The translations under genes and the position numbers were made by a program. From assembly GCA_002084355.1 (NCBI GenBank), contig NBLL01000007.1:1-32507 (forward strand): a stretch of 32,507 nucleotides of DNA, in the 5' to 3' direction. Below, one piece after another: positions 1 through 9,270 of the stretch. Positions within the stretch are counted from its first letter, which is position 1. The number at the start of each line of letters is the position of its first letter. This DNA is from Bacteroidetes bacterium 4572_128. Its GTDB lineage: Bacteria > Bacteroidota > Bacteroidia > Bacteroidales > 4572-128. The notes under the pieces are model-generated. The model was not told the origin of the DNA and made no database searches. It saw nothing but the letters and a program-made list of their open reading frames with translations.

Positions 1-1848
1 CCAGAATCGTCTTTATATTCTGATGTTCCAGATGTTGAAGATAATACAACTTTAGATGTCAGCGATTTGGTTGGAGCAACTTATACTTCCATACATCAAG
101 ACAAAGATTCTTTAAAATTTGTTTCACCTCATGCAACTTATAGTTTACAAGAACAATTATTAGTCGCCGAAGAAGTAAAATTAGTTCGTGTTGCTGATGC
201 AATTATTTTTCCAATAGACGAAAAAATTATCGTTGAAAGATACTCTAAAATGCGAACTTTATATGATGCAAAAATTATTGCAAATAATAATTCTAAATAT
301 CATACTTTTGATTCTGTTGCTGTAGATATTAATAGCAAATTTAATTATATGGGAAAAGGAATTTATACTTATATAGATGAAGAATCAGAAGAGCAAATAA
401 TTCATTTTGATACAATTTCTGTAGATAGTTTAAAGGAAACTGTTGCTATTGGAGAAATTTTTCCACAAGACGAATTTTTTTTAAGTCCTAATTTTGCTTT
501 CTCAGGAGAGGTTAAAGCAGAAGCAAGAAAACAATTTTTAACTTTTACTGGCGGTACGAAAATAAATCACGAATGCGATAGCATAATGTCTGATACAACT
601 TGGATAGCATTTTCCGGAGAAATTGACCCAAATGACATTTTAATTCCAATTCCGCAGCTTCCAAAAGATAAAAATAAAAAAGATATTTTTGCATCAACTT
701 TAATGGTTGAAAGTGATTCTACTTATTTATATTCAACGTTTTTAACTCCGTCTTTGAGTGATAATGAAACGACTATTTTTTATGCTGATGGTTTTTTACA
801 TTACAATAAAGAAAAAGGAATTTACCAAATTTCTAAAATGGAAAAACTTGCTGAACCAACTTATCCAGCAAATTTAATGAGTTTAAAGTCTGATTTTTGT
901 TTTATCCATACGGAAGGAGATTTCGATATGGGAGTAGATCTTGGACAGGTAAAATTAAAAACCGTTGGAGTGATGAATCATGATATGCCAAAAAGTCATT
1001 TGAAATTTGAAGTAATGATGGGGGTAGATTTTATAATTGAAGAAAAAGCTACTGAACTTTTGGCAAAAACAATTAAAGAAGCAAAACGTTTGAAAGATCT
1101 TGATATGACAAGCGAAGATTATGTAAATAATCTCGCAGAATATATTGGTTGGAAAGAAAAAAATAAAATGGTTAATGATATAATTCTGAACGGTTTAGAA
1201 ACTGAAGTACCTGATGCAATGAAGCAAACTATAGTTTTCGCAGATTTAAATTTAGTATGGAACACAGAAACACATTCTTATAAATCTGATGGAAAAATTG
1301 GAATTGCAAATATAGGAGAAATTCCTATAAACAAATACGTAAAAGGAAATATTGAGATTGTAAAAAAACAAAAAACTGGTAAAAAAAGCAGGGATAAAAT
1401 ACATATTTATTTGAATCCAGAAAGAGGAAAATGGTTCTATTTTGTTTATGATACTGAAATTTTGGCGACAACTTCCGGAGTTTCTGAGTATAATACGATA
1501 ATTAATGACGTAGATAAGAAAAAACGTAAATTAAAAGTGGCAAAAGGTGAAGCTGGATATTCTTATTTTCCTGCAACTTCAGACGATAAAGAAGAATTTT
1601 TAGAAAATTTTTATAGTGAAGAAGCTCCTAATGACGAAACAGACGATGAAAATAAAGATGACGAAAATAAAGATGACGAAAATAAAGATGATGAAAATAA
1701 AGATGATGAAAATAAAGACGACGAAAATAAAGATGATGAAAATAAAGACGACGAAAATAAAGATGATGAAAATAAAGACGATGAAAATAAAGATGATGAA
1801 AATAAAGATGATGAAAATAAAGATGATGAAAATAAAGATGGAAATTAA
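1..1848 (+). CDS. C-terminal part of a large conserved Bacteroidota protein of unknown function with acidic repeat tail (5' partial)
   Basis: The frame is open from base 1, so the gene starts outside the window; the TTG at 67 is not a convincing start. The visible part is 615 residues. I do not recognise a named domain. It has a long mixed alpha/beta stretch with many Asp, Glu and Lys residues and no membrane segment. It resembles, from memory, the end of very long conserved hypothetical proteins of Bacteroidales, but I cannot name a family. The last 65 or so residues before the end are 13 perfect copies of the pentapeptide DDENK, then DGN and the stop. The tail is very acidic, probably disordered, and likely varies in length. 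A strong hairpin terminator follows directly. The coding assignment is secure; the function is unknown. Confidence 0.85.
   Translation, partial: PESSLYSDVPDVEDNTTLDVSDLVGATYTSIHQDKDSLKFVSPHATYSLQEQLLVAEEVKLVRVADAIIFPIDEKIIVERYSKMRTLYDAKIIANNNSKYHTFDSVAVDINSKFNYMGKGIYTYIDEESEEQIIHFDTISVDSLKETVAIGEIFPQDEFFLSPNFAFSGEVKAEARKQFLTFTGGTKINHECDSIMSDTTWIAFSGEIDPNDILIPIPQLPKDKNKKDIFASTLMVESDSTYLYSTFLTPSLSDNETTIFYADGFLHYNKEKGIYQISKMEKLAEPTYPANLMSLKSDFCFIHTEGDFDMGVDLGQVKLKTVGVMNHDMPKSHLKFEVMMGVDFIIEEKATELLAKTIKEAKRLKDLDMTSEDYVNNLAEYIGWKEKNKMVNDIILNGLETEVPDAMKQTIVFADLNLVWNTETHSYKSDGKIGIANIGEIPINKYVKGNIEIVKKQKTGKKSRDKIHIYLNPERGKWFYFVYDTEILATTSGVSEYNTIINDVDKKKRKLKVAKGEAGYSYFPATSDDKEEFLENFYSEEAPNDETDDENKDDENKDDENKDDENKDDENKDDENKDDENKDDENKDDENKDDENKDDENKDDENKDDENKDGN
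1642..1836 (+). repeat. 13-copy 15-bp coding tandem repeat (DDENK)
   Basis: Thirteen uninterrupted 15-bp units of the form GAY-GAY-GAA-AAT-AAA end the upstream gene. The only differences between units are synonymous third-base GAT/GAC changes in the two Asp codons, while GAA-AAT-AAA is invariant. The units are exact multiples of three, so copy-number change keeps the frame. The silent variation shows the array is not a fresh perfect expansion and that the protein sequence is conserved. Confidence 0.97.
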
Positions 1849-1851
1849 ATT

Positions 1852-1883
1852 AAAAAATAGGATTTTTTTAAATCCTATTTTTT
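1852..1883 (+). terminator. Rho-independent terminator
   Basis: A perfect 14-bp inverted repeat (AAAAAATAGGATTT with its complement, four-T loop) begins three bases after the stop at 1848. The right arm ends in a run of six T. It fits termination of the gene ending at 1848. Confidence 0.8.
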
Positions 1884-1901
1884 AATGAAAATTTGAAAAA
1901 A

Positions 1902-2463
1902 CATTAAAATTTTGGACGTTTTTTGAAAAAATTTTTTTTAACATTGGAGGTTTTTTTTAAACCTCAAATGTTTGTTTTAACGATTTTTTTTAAAACATTA
2001 AATGGTAAAATTTTGGTCGTTTTTTGAAAAAATTTTTTTTAACATTGAAGGTTTTTTTTAAACCTCAAATGTTTGTTTTAACGATTTTCTTTAAACCATT
2101 AAAATTTTGGACGATTTTTGAAAAAATTTTTTTTTAACATTGGAGTTTTTTTTTATTTTAACGATTTTTTTTAAAACATTAAAATTTTGGGCGTTTTTTG
2201 AAAAAATTTTTTTTAGCATTGGAGGTTTTTTTTAAACCTCAAATATTTGTTTTAACGATTTTTTTTAAAACATTAAAATTTTGGTCGTTTTTTGAAAAAA
2301 TTTTTTTTAACATTGGAGGTTTTTTTTAAACCTCAAATGTTTGTTTTAACGATTTTCTTTAAAACATTAAAATTTTGGACGTTTTTTGAAAAAATTTTTT
2401 TTAACATTGGAGGTTTTTTTTAAACCTCAAATGTTTGTTTTAACGATTTTTTTTAAAACATTA
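1902..2463 (+). repeat. Array of six ~94-bp intergenic hairpin units
   Basis: Six head-to-tail units start near 1902, 2004, 2098, 2178, 2271 and 2365. Each begins with ATTAAAATTTTGG and a variable base before CG, then T6-G-A6 and a T-run. It continues with a hairpin (AACATT-G-GAGGTTT, T4, AAACCTC-A-AATGTT, one mismatch). A second hairpin follows, TGTTTTAA pairing with TTAAAACA. Unit 3 is shortened and has lost the first hairpin's right arm. Units 2 and 5 share two private changes (GGTCG and TTTTCTTT), suggesting a three-unit duplication or conversion. The right edge runs into the last 12 or so codons of the minus-strand metalloprotease remnant. The array lies between convergent genes. Confidence 0.93.
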
Positions 2464-4983
2464 AAAATATTATTAGATGTTTTTTGATTTTTTGAAATTA
2501 TTAAATTTCCAATAGAATCATAAATTTTTATTTTCACATCTTTGAAAAATATATCACTAATAAAAATATTTACTTTATCTTGTGATGGATTAGGGTAAAC
2601 TAAAATTTCATTTTTACCAATTTTAATATCATTTATACCTGTTTCACAACCAAGTGGTTCTATTCCAAGCGATGACGTTAAATATACTAAAGTGTCAGAA
2701 TTTGAAATTAAACTTCCAGCAAACATTTCGGTTAGATTTAGCCATTTATCATCAAATTTTCTTTTTGTATATACAGTATTCCTACCATTTTTACCTCTAT
2801 TTTCTGCCATATAAATTGCAAAAGTATCTGTTTTTTCATAAGAAATTTCGAACCCAAGAAAGTAATTATCTGTAACAATTACTGTTTCATCAAAATTAAC
2901 CATATTATAAACTTTAGGAGTTAAAGAAGTTAATCTAACTTCTTGCGAAAAAATAGAAACCGTATCTTTGTTATAAACATTGAAAAATACAGTAGAATAA
3001 GGCGTAGCAGGTTTAGATTCAAAAACAGGAACAGCAAAACCATTTATAAAAATAGAATCTTTTAATTCATTAATATACGCATCTATATATTTATTAACTT
3101 CTTTTTGGTTATGACCAGGAACCCAACCCCAAGGAGTTATTGTGTGTAAAGCAATAGAATTTTCTGTTTTTTCAATATTTGAAATTGTATCACAATAATA
3201 AGATGGAATTTGCCCAAAAAATTGTCCGTTTTTAATTTCTAAAGTATCAAAAATAATATTAACAGAATCTAATTCATCTCTAACGGTTAAAGAAATACTA
3301 TGTCTTCCAATCTCTGGAAAGAAAATTCTTTCTGGGTTTTGTTCTGTAGAATTCTGTGGGACAGCATTTTCAAATTCCCATTCCCAGCTTGTAAGAATTT
3401 TATCTCCTCCAGTTGTTAAATCAGTAAAATCTACTGTTTGCCCAATTATAGCAAAGCCAGCCGCATCAGAAGTATGCGTAAAATTTGCTCTCGGAGGATC
3501 AGGTTTTACGAGTATATAAAGTTCTATCTCTTTTTCCACTGTAACATAACCATCAGAAACAGTTAATTTTACAGGATAATTTCCTGCCAAGTCATAAAGA
3601 ACAGTTGGATATTCTTCTGTGGAGTTTTCTGGTTGTCCTCCGGGAAATTCCCAAGTATAATTCATATTTGCTGAAGTGCTCAAAGTTAAATTAGAAAAAT
3701 TAATTGTATCATGTACAAAAATTTCTGCTCCATTGCAAGTAAAATCAACGGTAGGCGAAATATGAGTAACATGAATATAATCAGTTTTTGTTCTTGTACT
3801 TTCATGTTCTTCATCTTCTCCGACAATTGTCAATACAACTTCAAATTCACCGACAGAATTATATTGTATAGGAGGTGGATATTGTCCACTAAAAAATACT
3901 GGTTCTCCGCCTTCGAAAGTCCATTCCCAACTTGCTATTGGATTAGTATCGTCAAAAACTGAGGTATCTATAAATTCTACAAATTCATTTGTTAAAATAC
4001 TTACCACTCCATTTGCTGATCCATCATCATTAGAAGAAGGGTTTGAACCAAAAAAAGCAAATACACTTCCAGTTCCAAGACAACCAAGTGAATTTAATAA
4101 ACCGGATCTTTCATTATTTAAAACTGCTCTCATAGCTGTTTTTTGTCCTTCTGTAAAAGTTACCATACAACCGTCGTCTACATAATCCATATAATTTTGA
4201 AACATATCATTGCTTCCGCAAGATGTTTGTGGATGTGAAGGACAACCATAATACATATTTCCTTGATTAGGAGTATCGTCAATATTATCTGTACCTGTAC
4301 AAGCTCCATTATCATCTCCCCATACATGCAATAAACTTAGCCAATGTCCTATTTCGTGAGTTGCAGTTCTTCCGAGGTCATAAGGTGCATTAAGGTTTGC
4401 ACCATTAGAGCCAAAATTAGTCGTACCAATAACGACACCGTCACTTTCTGGTGGACCACCAGGAAGTTGTGCATATCCAAGTAAACCTCCGCCAATTTTA
4501 CAAACCCACAAGTTCAAATACTTATCTGTGTCCCAAGCATCTTTTCCTCCTTGATTTGTATATTTCATAAAGTTATTATCTGCAGAAAACTCGGTAATAT
4601 TAGTTTGAGTTCTGGTAATACCGTTTGATGGTTCATCATCTGGATTTCTTGTTGCAAGACAAAATTCTATTTCTATATCTGCAGATATATTTTGAAATTC
4701 TGCAGCAAGATTAGAATTATCAGCATTTAACTTCCTAAAATCTTCATTTAAAACTTTCCATGTCTTTGCAATTTTTTCTTTCTTTATTATAATTTTTTAT
4801 CCATTCTGCTCTTATTCGCTCCTGTTTTTTCATTTTTTCACGCAAATATGGATATTTTTGCATTAATTGTTTCATATATTCTACAGTTCCGCAAGTACGA
4901 TGTGGCGGAACATTTTCACTTTGTGCAAAAATATTTGCAATAAACAAAATGAAAATCAAATATGTAAAAATTATATTTTTCAT
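2427..4983 (-). pseudogene. Broken secreted M43 (pappalysin-like) metalloprotease with PKD domains and truncated T9SS sorting domain
   Basis: The start at 4983 gives a signal peptide (MKNIIFTYLIFILFIANIFAQ) and a pre-region, but that frame stops at 4744. The protease continues one frame over (KTWKVLNEDFRKLNAD) and is open to 2427. The zinc site HEIGHWLSLLH lies near 4330, with NYMDY as the Met-turn. Three PKD domains follow, then a domain I cannot name, then a T9SS type A sorting domain (ILVYPNPSQDKVNIFIS). Intact relatives have an IPVVVHV-type strand and about 40 residues between the pre-region and VLNEDF; here they are missing. Removing one base in the six-base run at 4772-4777 would rejoin the frames but not restore the block. 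At the other end the expected last strands of the sorting domain are replaced by residues encoded in the repeat array. With both ends damaged I call it a pseudogene. It lies 49 bp downstream of thyA. Confidence 0.85.
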
Positions 4984-5032
4984 AATTTTAAAAAATTTAT
5001 ATATTTAAAAAAAGTTTTTCCAAGATTCTTAA

Positions 5033-5827
5033 TTAAACAGATATTTTTCCTTTTATTGTTGAATATGGATTATAATTCTCTAAACAAAAGTCTTGATATT
5101 TAAAATCAAAAATATCTTTAATATCTTTATTTAATTTCATTTTTGGTAAATTTCTTGGCGTTCTTTTCAATTGTAATTTTACTTGGTCTATATGATTTTT
5201 GTAAATATGTGCATCTCCCAAAGTAATAATGAAATTACCTAATTTTAAATTTGTAACTTGTGCAATCATCATTGTCAGTAAAGAATAAGATGCAATATTG
5301 AAAGGTAATCCAAGAAAAATATCAGCACTTCTTTGATACATTTGGCAAGAAAGTTTACCATCTGAAACATAAAATTGAAATAAAATATGACAAGGCGGTA
5401 AAGCCATTTCTTCCAAATCTCCAACATTCCATGCACTTACTATATGTCTCCTTGAATAAGGATTTTTTTTTATGCTTTCTATTACACAAGAAATTTGGTC
5501 TATTTTTTTATTCTTAGAATTCGTCCATGAACGCCACTGGTGAGAATAAATTTTTCCTAAATCTCCATTTTCATCTGCCCATTCGTTCCAAATTCTTACA
5601 CCGTTTTCTTGCAAATATTTAACATTGGTGTTTCCGCTCAAAAACCAAAGTAATTCATAAATTACTGATTTTAAGTGAATTTTTTTTGTCGTAATCAAAG
5701 GAAAAGTATTAGATAAATCAAAACTCATTTGATGAGAAAAAACACTAATTGTTCCTGTTTTTGTTCTATCATTTCTAAGTTCTCCTTCTTTTAAAACATG
5801 TTTCAGTAAATTTTGATAATTTTTCAT
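5033..5827 (-). CDS. thyA: Thymidylate synthase
   Basis: This enzyme makes dTMP from dUMP with methylenetetrahydrofolate as methyl donor and reductant. The protein is 264 residues, the same length as E. coli ThyA. The catalytic Cys is residue 146 in [20 protein letters not shown], exactly the E. coli position. The dUMP-binding stretch [20 protein letters not shown] and the C-terminal [13 protein letters not shown] region are present. The expected folA neighbour is absent; downstream lies the broken metalloprotease. The start is the only good Met and matches the family N-terminus (MKNYQNLL). No clear Bacteroidota -7 box was found. It is intact and close to canonical, in contrast to its neighbours on both sides. 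Confidence 0.98.
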   Translation of the reverse strand: MKNYQNLLKHVLKEGELRNDRTKTGTISVFSHQMSFDLSNTFPLITTKKIHLKSVIYELLWFLSGNTNVKYLQENGVRIWNEWADENGDLGKIYSHQWRSWTNSKNKKIDQISCVIESIKKNPYSRRHIVSAWNVGDLEEMALPPCHILFQFYVSDGKLSCQMYQRSADIFLGLPFNIASYSLLTMMIAQVTNLKLGNFIITLGDAHIYKNHIDQVKLQLKRTPRNLPKMKLNKDIKDIFDFKYQDFCLENYNPYSTIKGKISV

Positions 5828-5929
5828 TAAAATTAAGTTTCATAAAAAAGACCGCAAAATAATAAAAAGGTTGCTTAAAAAAATTAAAAATTATTTAATA
5901 AAATTATGTAAATTTAAAAAAAATTTTTT

Positions 5930-6062
5930 TTAAAAACGTCCAAAATTTTAATGATTTTAATTTGAAAATTATAAAAAAAAAATCAAAAACGTAAAATTTT
6001 AATATTTTTAATTTGAAATTAAAAAAATTTTTTCTCAAAAATCGTCCAAAATTTTAACATTT
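5930..6062 (-). repeat. Dispersed intergenic motif, three copies (minus orientation)
   Basis: Three degenerate copies of the ATTAAAATTTTGGACG motif are read on the minus strand, around 5933-5957, 5978-5995 and 6021-6062. The last is best preserved, with its T-run and A-run flank. The stretch 5828-6275 lies between divergent genes and holds no ORF I can support. Unlike most loci of this family, no gene ends here. Confidence 0.7.
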
Positions 6063-6158
6063 TTTAATTAAAAAACCAATTATTCTTCATTGTTCAACTT
6101 GATGTCATAGTTTGTTTTAAAAAAATCATATGAAGGATAAAGCATAATATTGTATATT

Positions 6159-6192
6159 ATTAATATATAATTATTATTAATATATAATTATT
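6159..6192. repeat. 17-bp direct repeat, two copies
   Basis: ATTAATATATAATTATT occurs twice back to back, in the region about 85-120 bp upstream of the ATG at 6276. It is pure AT and could be a protein-binding or melting region for the promoter, but this is only a guess. Confidence 0.75.
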
Positions 6193-6275
6193 ATAAATAA
6201 TATTTATTTACATTTGAAATTTTATTTGTTCATAATAAATGAATTCTAAATATTACATTCAATATATAAAATTTC

Positions 6276-8823
6276 ATGAAAAAAAATTTTTTACTAATTA
6301 TTGTCATTTTTTTAAATTTTTTAAACTTAAATGCTCAAAATAAAGACTTAGATAGTTTAGAAAATCTATTAAAAAATCATCAAAAAGAAGATACAATTAA
6401 AGTTATTTTTTGGTAGAAATAATGAGAAAGCCTTAGAATATGCAAATAAATCTCAAACACTTGCTGAACTACTAAACTTCGAAAATGGTAAAGCTGAAAG
6501 TTTACGTGTAATTGGGATTTATTTTTTTTATAAAAAAAATTATGAAAAATCAGAAAAATATATTCAAAATGCTTTAAAAATTTTCAAGAATATAAAATAT
6601 AAAAAAGGTATTGCAAACTGTTTATATAATATTGGAACAATAAAAAGTTCACAATATCAAGATGAAAAAACCTTAGAATATTATAAAAATGCACTGAATA
6701 TATATCAGGAAATCAATGATACAAAAATGATTATAAAAGTTTCACATCAAATTGGTTGGTTTCATGAAAAACGAAACAACTATGATGAAACTCTCAAATA
6801 TTATGGAAAATGCTTAGAAATTTACAAACATTTAAAAAATAAAAATAAAATTGCATTAATTTTAAATGACTTTGGTTTTATAAAATGGAAGCAATGTGAT
6901 TATTCTAAATCTATTTATTATTTTAATGAAGCCTTGGTGATATTTAAAGAAATTAATAATCAAAAACTTATAGGTATCTGTTTAAGTAATATAGGTTTGA
7001 TATATTCGGATCAAAGTAATTATATAAAAGCTCTTGAGTATTTTCATAAATCATTAAAAATAGTTGAAGATATAAAAGATAAATATAGTACTTCAAATGT
7101 TTTGAATAATATAGGATTAGTATATAATAATCAAGGAGAACATGATAAGGCTATTGAACATTATAAAAAATGTTTAAAGATCAAGGTAGAACTTTCTGAT
7201 ACAATGAATATTCTAACTTCTTTAAATAATATAGGTATTTCATATTCAAATAAAAAAGATTACTCTAAATCTTTTGAATATTATAATAAGATTTTGAGTA
7301 TGGATAATATAGAAAAATATAAATTCCCTCACTCAATTTGTTTATTAAATATAGGTGATATTTATAATAAAAAATTAGAATATTCGAAAGCTCTTGAATA
7401 TTATAAAAAATCCTTATCTATTCAAAATGTGATAAGAGACAAGAAAAAAATTTGTATTTTATACTATTCAATGGCTTCTTGTTATTTTCAATTGCATCAA
7501 GTTAAAAAAGCACTTGATTATAATCATAGAGCTTTAAAGTTGGCAAAAGAATTAGATATTTTGCTTGAATTAAGTAATATATATGAGATATTTTCAAAAA
7601 TATATTTTGCAAAAAAAAATTATAAAAAATCTTACGAAAACCATAAGCAATTTATATTATTAAAAGATAGTATTTTTAATGAAGAAAATATTAAAAAAAT
7701 TACAGGTTTAGAATATCAATATAAATATGAAAAAGAAAAACAAGCCATTGCATTAGAACAAGCAAAAAAAGATGCCATTAGCAAAGAAGAAATAAAAAGA
7801 CAAAAAATAATGCGTAATTCATTTATAATTGGATTTGTTTTAATGTTGCTATTGGCTGCTCTTATTTTATGGAGTTTAAAACAAAAGAAAAAAGCAAATC
7901 ATTTATTGACAAAACAAAAAAAACAAATAGAAGTTTTTAATCTTGAATTAAATCAAACTAATGAAAAATTAAATACAACTTTAAAAGTTGTCAATCAACA
8001 AAAAAAAGAGTTAAATGTAACACTTGAAGTTGTTAATCTTCAGAAAGAAAAAATAGAAGATGCTCATAAAAATATCAAAGATAGTATCAATTATGCCAGT
8101 CGCATACAGAATGCAATTTTGCCAAATTTAGATATTTTCGAAAAAGCAACAAATGATTATTTTGTATTTTTTAAACCTCGTGATGTGGTCAGTGGAGATT
8201 TTTATTGGGCAAAACAGATAGGAGATTATTTTATTTATATAACTGCTGATTGTACTGGTCATGGTGTTCCTGGAGCATTTGTGAGTATGTTGGGCGTTTC
8301 ATTGCTGAATGAAATTGTTAATAAAAAAGAAATTAATCAAACCAATGAAGTTTTAGATATTTTGCGTGAAGAAATGAAAAAGTCTTTGAAACAAAAAGGC
8401 AAAAATAAAAACGAAACTAAAGACGGTATGGATTTGACAATGTGTATAATAAATAGAAAAACCAATGAATTACAATTTTCGGGAGCAAATAATTCTATGT
8501 ATTTATATAGAAATAATGAGCTAATAGAATTTAAAGGAAATAGACAACCAATAGGAATTTATATAAAAGAAAAACCTTTTACTAATTATGAAATTCAATT
8601 GCAAGAAAATGATGTAATATATACATTTTCAGATGGTTATATTGACCAATTTGGAGGTAAAAAAGGCAAAAAATTTATGAAAAAACGTTTCAAAAAATTA
8701 CTTTTAGAAATTAATCATAAAGATATGTCAGAGCAAAAACAAATACTTGATAAAATTTTTGGAAAATGGAAAGGAAATTTAAATCAAATTGATGATGTTC
8801 TTGTTATTGGTGTGAAAATATAA
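6276..8823 (+). CDS. TPR-repeat membrane protein with SpoIIE (PP2C-type) phosphatase domain, frame broken near the N-terminus
   Basis: ATG at 6276 opens a signal peptide (MKKNFLLIIVIFLNFLNLNA), but the frame stops at 6416. The rest is open from 6412 to 8823, and the two join if one T is removed from the T6 run at 6406-6411. Order: signal peptide, about nine TPRs to roughly 7640, a short coiled coil, one membrane helix (FIIGFVLMLLLAALILWSL, about 7820-7880), a longer coiled coil, then the SpoIIE phosphatase. Metal and active-site motifs are all present: SGDFYW, ADCTGHGVPGAF, DGMDLTM, SDGYIDQFGG and QIDDVLVIGVKI. Such proteins sense through the periplasmic TPRs and are thought to dephosphorylate a partner, often an anti-sigma antagonist; none is encoded nearby. 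The first Met after the break (6727) would cut through the TPRs, so it is not the natural start. It may be a pseudogene, a slippage-rescued gene or a sequencing indel. Confidence 0.85.
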
Positions 8824-8846
8824 AAAAATTGAATTTTAATTTTTTT

Positions 8847-8872
8847 TGATTTTTCAAAAAATCATTTTTTTT
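8847..8872 (+). terminator. Terminator of the TPR-SpoIIE gene
   Basis: TGATTTTT and AAAAATCA form an 8-bp stem with a two-base loop, followed by eight T, 24 bases after the stop at 8823. Confidence 0.6.
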
Positions 8873-8902
8873 ATGATTTATTTTTAATAAAAAAATAAGA
8901 AA

Positions 8903-8981
8903 AAACCTAAAAACTTTAGGTTTATACAGGTTGAAAAAGTTTCTTTGGAAAAAAATCATAAAAAACCTAAAAATTAGGTTT
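8903..8981 (-). terminator. Duplicated hairpin, probable tandem minus-strand terminators
   Basis: Two related hairpins lie at 8903-8923 (AAACCTAAA, three-base loop, TTTAGGTTT) and 8963-8981 (AAACCTAA, AAA, TTAGGTTT). Both are followed on the plus strand by a similar TACAG-TTGAAA stretch, so the segment is a 60-bp duplication. Read on the minus strand, each hairpin is followed by a T-rich run. They therefore fit as terminators for the gene ending at 9271. Confidence 0.6.
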
Positions 8982-9040
8982 GTACAGCTTGAAATTTTTT
9001 TTTCAAAAAATGACTAAAATTTTAATATTTTTTAATTTCA

Positions 9041-9242
9041 ATTAAAAAAAATTTTTTCAAAAAAACGGCAATTTTTTAATGATTTTTTATCATAATTAAA
9101 AAAAAATTTTTTGAAAAAAACGGCAATTTTTTAATGATTTTTTATCATAATTAAAAAAAAATTTTTTGAAAAAAACGGCAATTTTTTAATGATTTTTTAT
9201 CATAATTTAAAAAAAATTTTTTGAAAAAAATGTCAATTTTTT
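9041..9242 (-). repeat. 55-bp tandem repeat of the dispersed motif family
   Basis: Units with CGGCAATTTTTTAATG begin at 9066, 9121 and 9176, giving an exact 55-bp period; a diverged fourth begins near 9230. A degenerate family copy also lies at about 8998-9033. On the minus strand each unit reads CATTAAAAAATTGCCG followed by a T-run and A/T tract, a divergent form of the family motif. The array lies just 3' of the gene ending at 9271. The stretch 8824-9270 holds only terminators and repeats. Confidence 0.9.
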
Positions 9243-9270
9243 AAAGCTTTTCAAATTTTGAATAAAAAAA

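Noticed and set aside
1616-1885. Second plus-strand ORF across the DDENK repeats (Lys/Met-rich product)
   Set aside because: It is the repeat read one frame over. The real frame shows silent third-base changes, which mark it as the coding one.
1902-2463. CRISPR array
   Set aside because: Units are contiguous and entirely alike, with no unique spacers, and no cas gene is in the window.
6727-8823. Start of the TPR-SpoIIE protein at the Met codon 6727
   Set aside because: The same frame carries good TPR sequence back to 6412, and the signal peptide lies at 6276 in the next frame.
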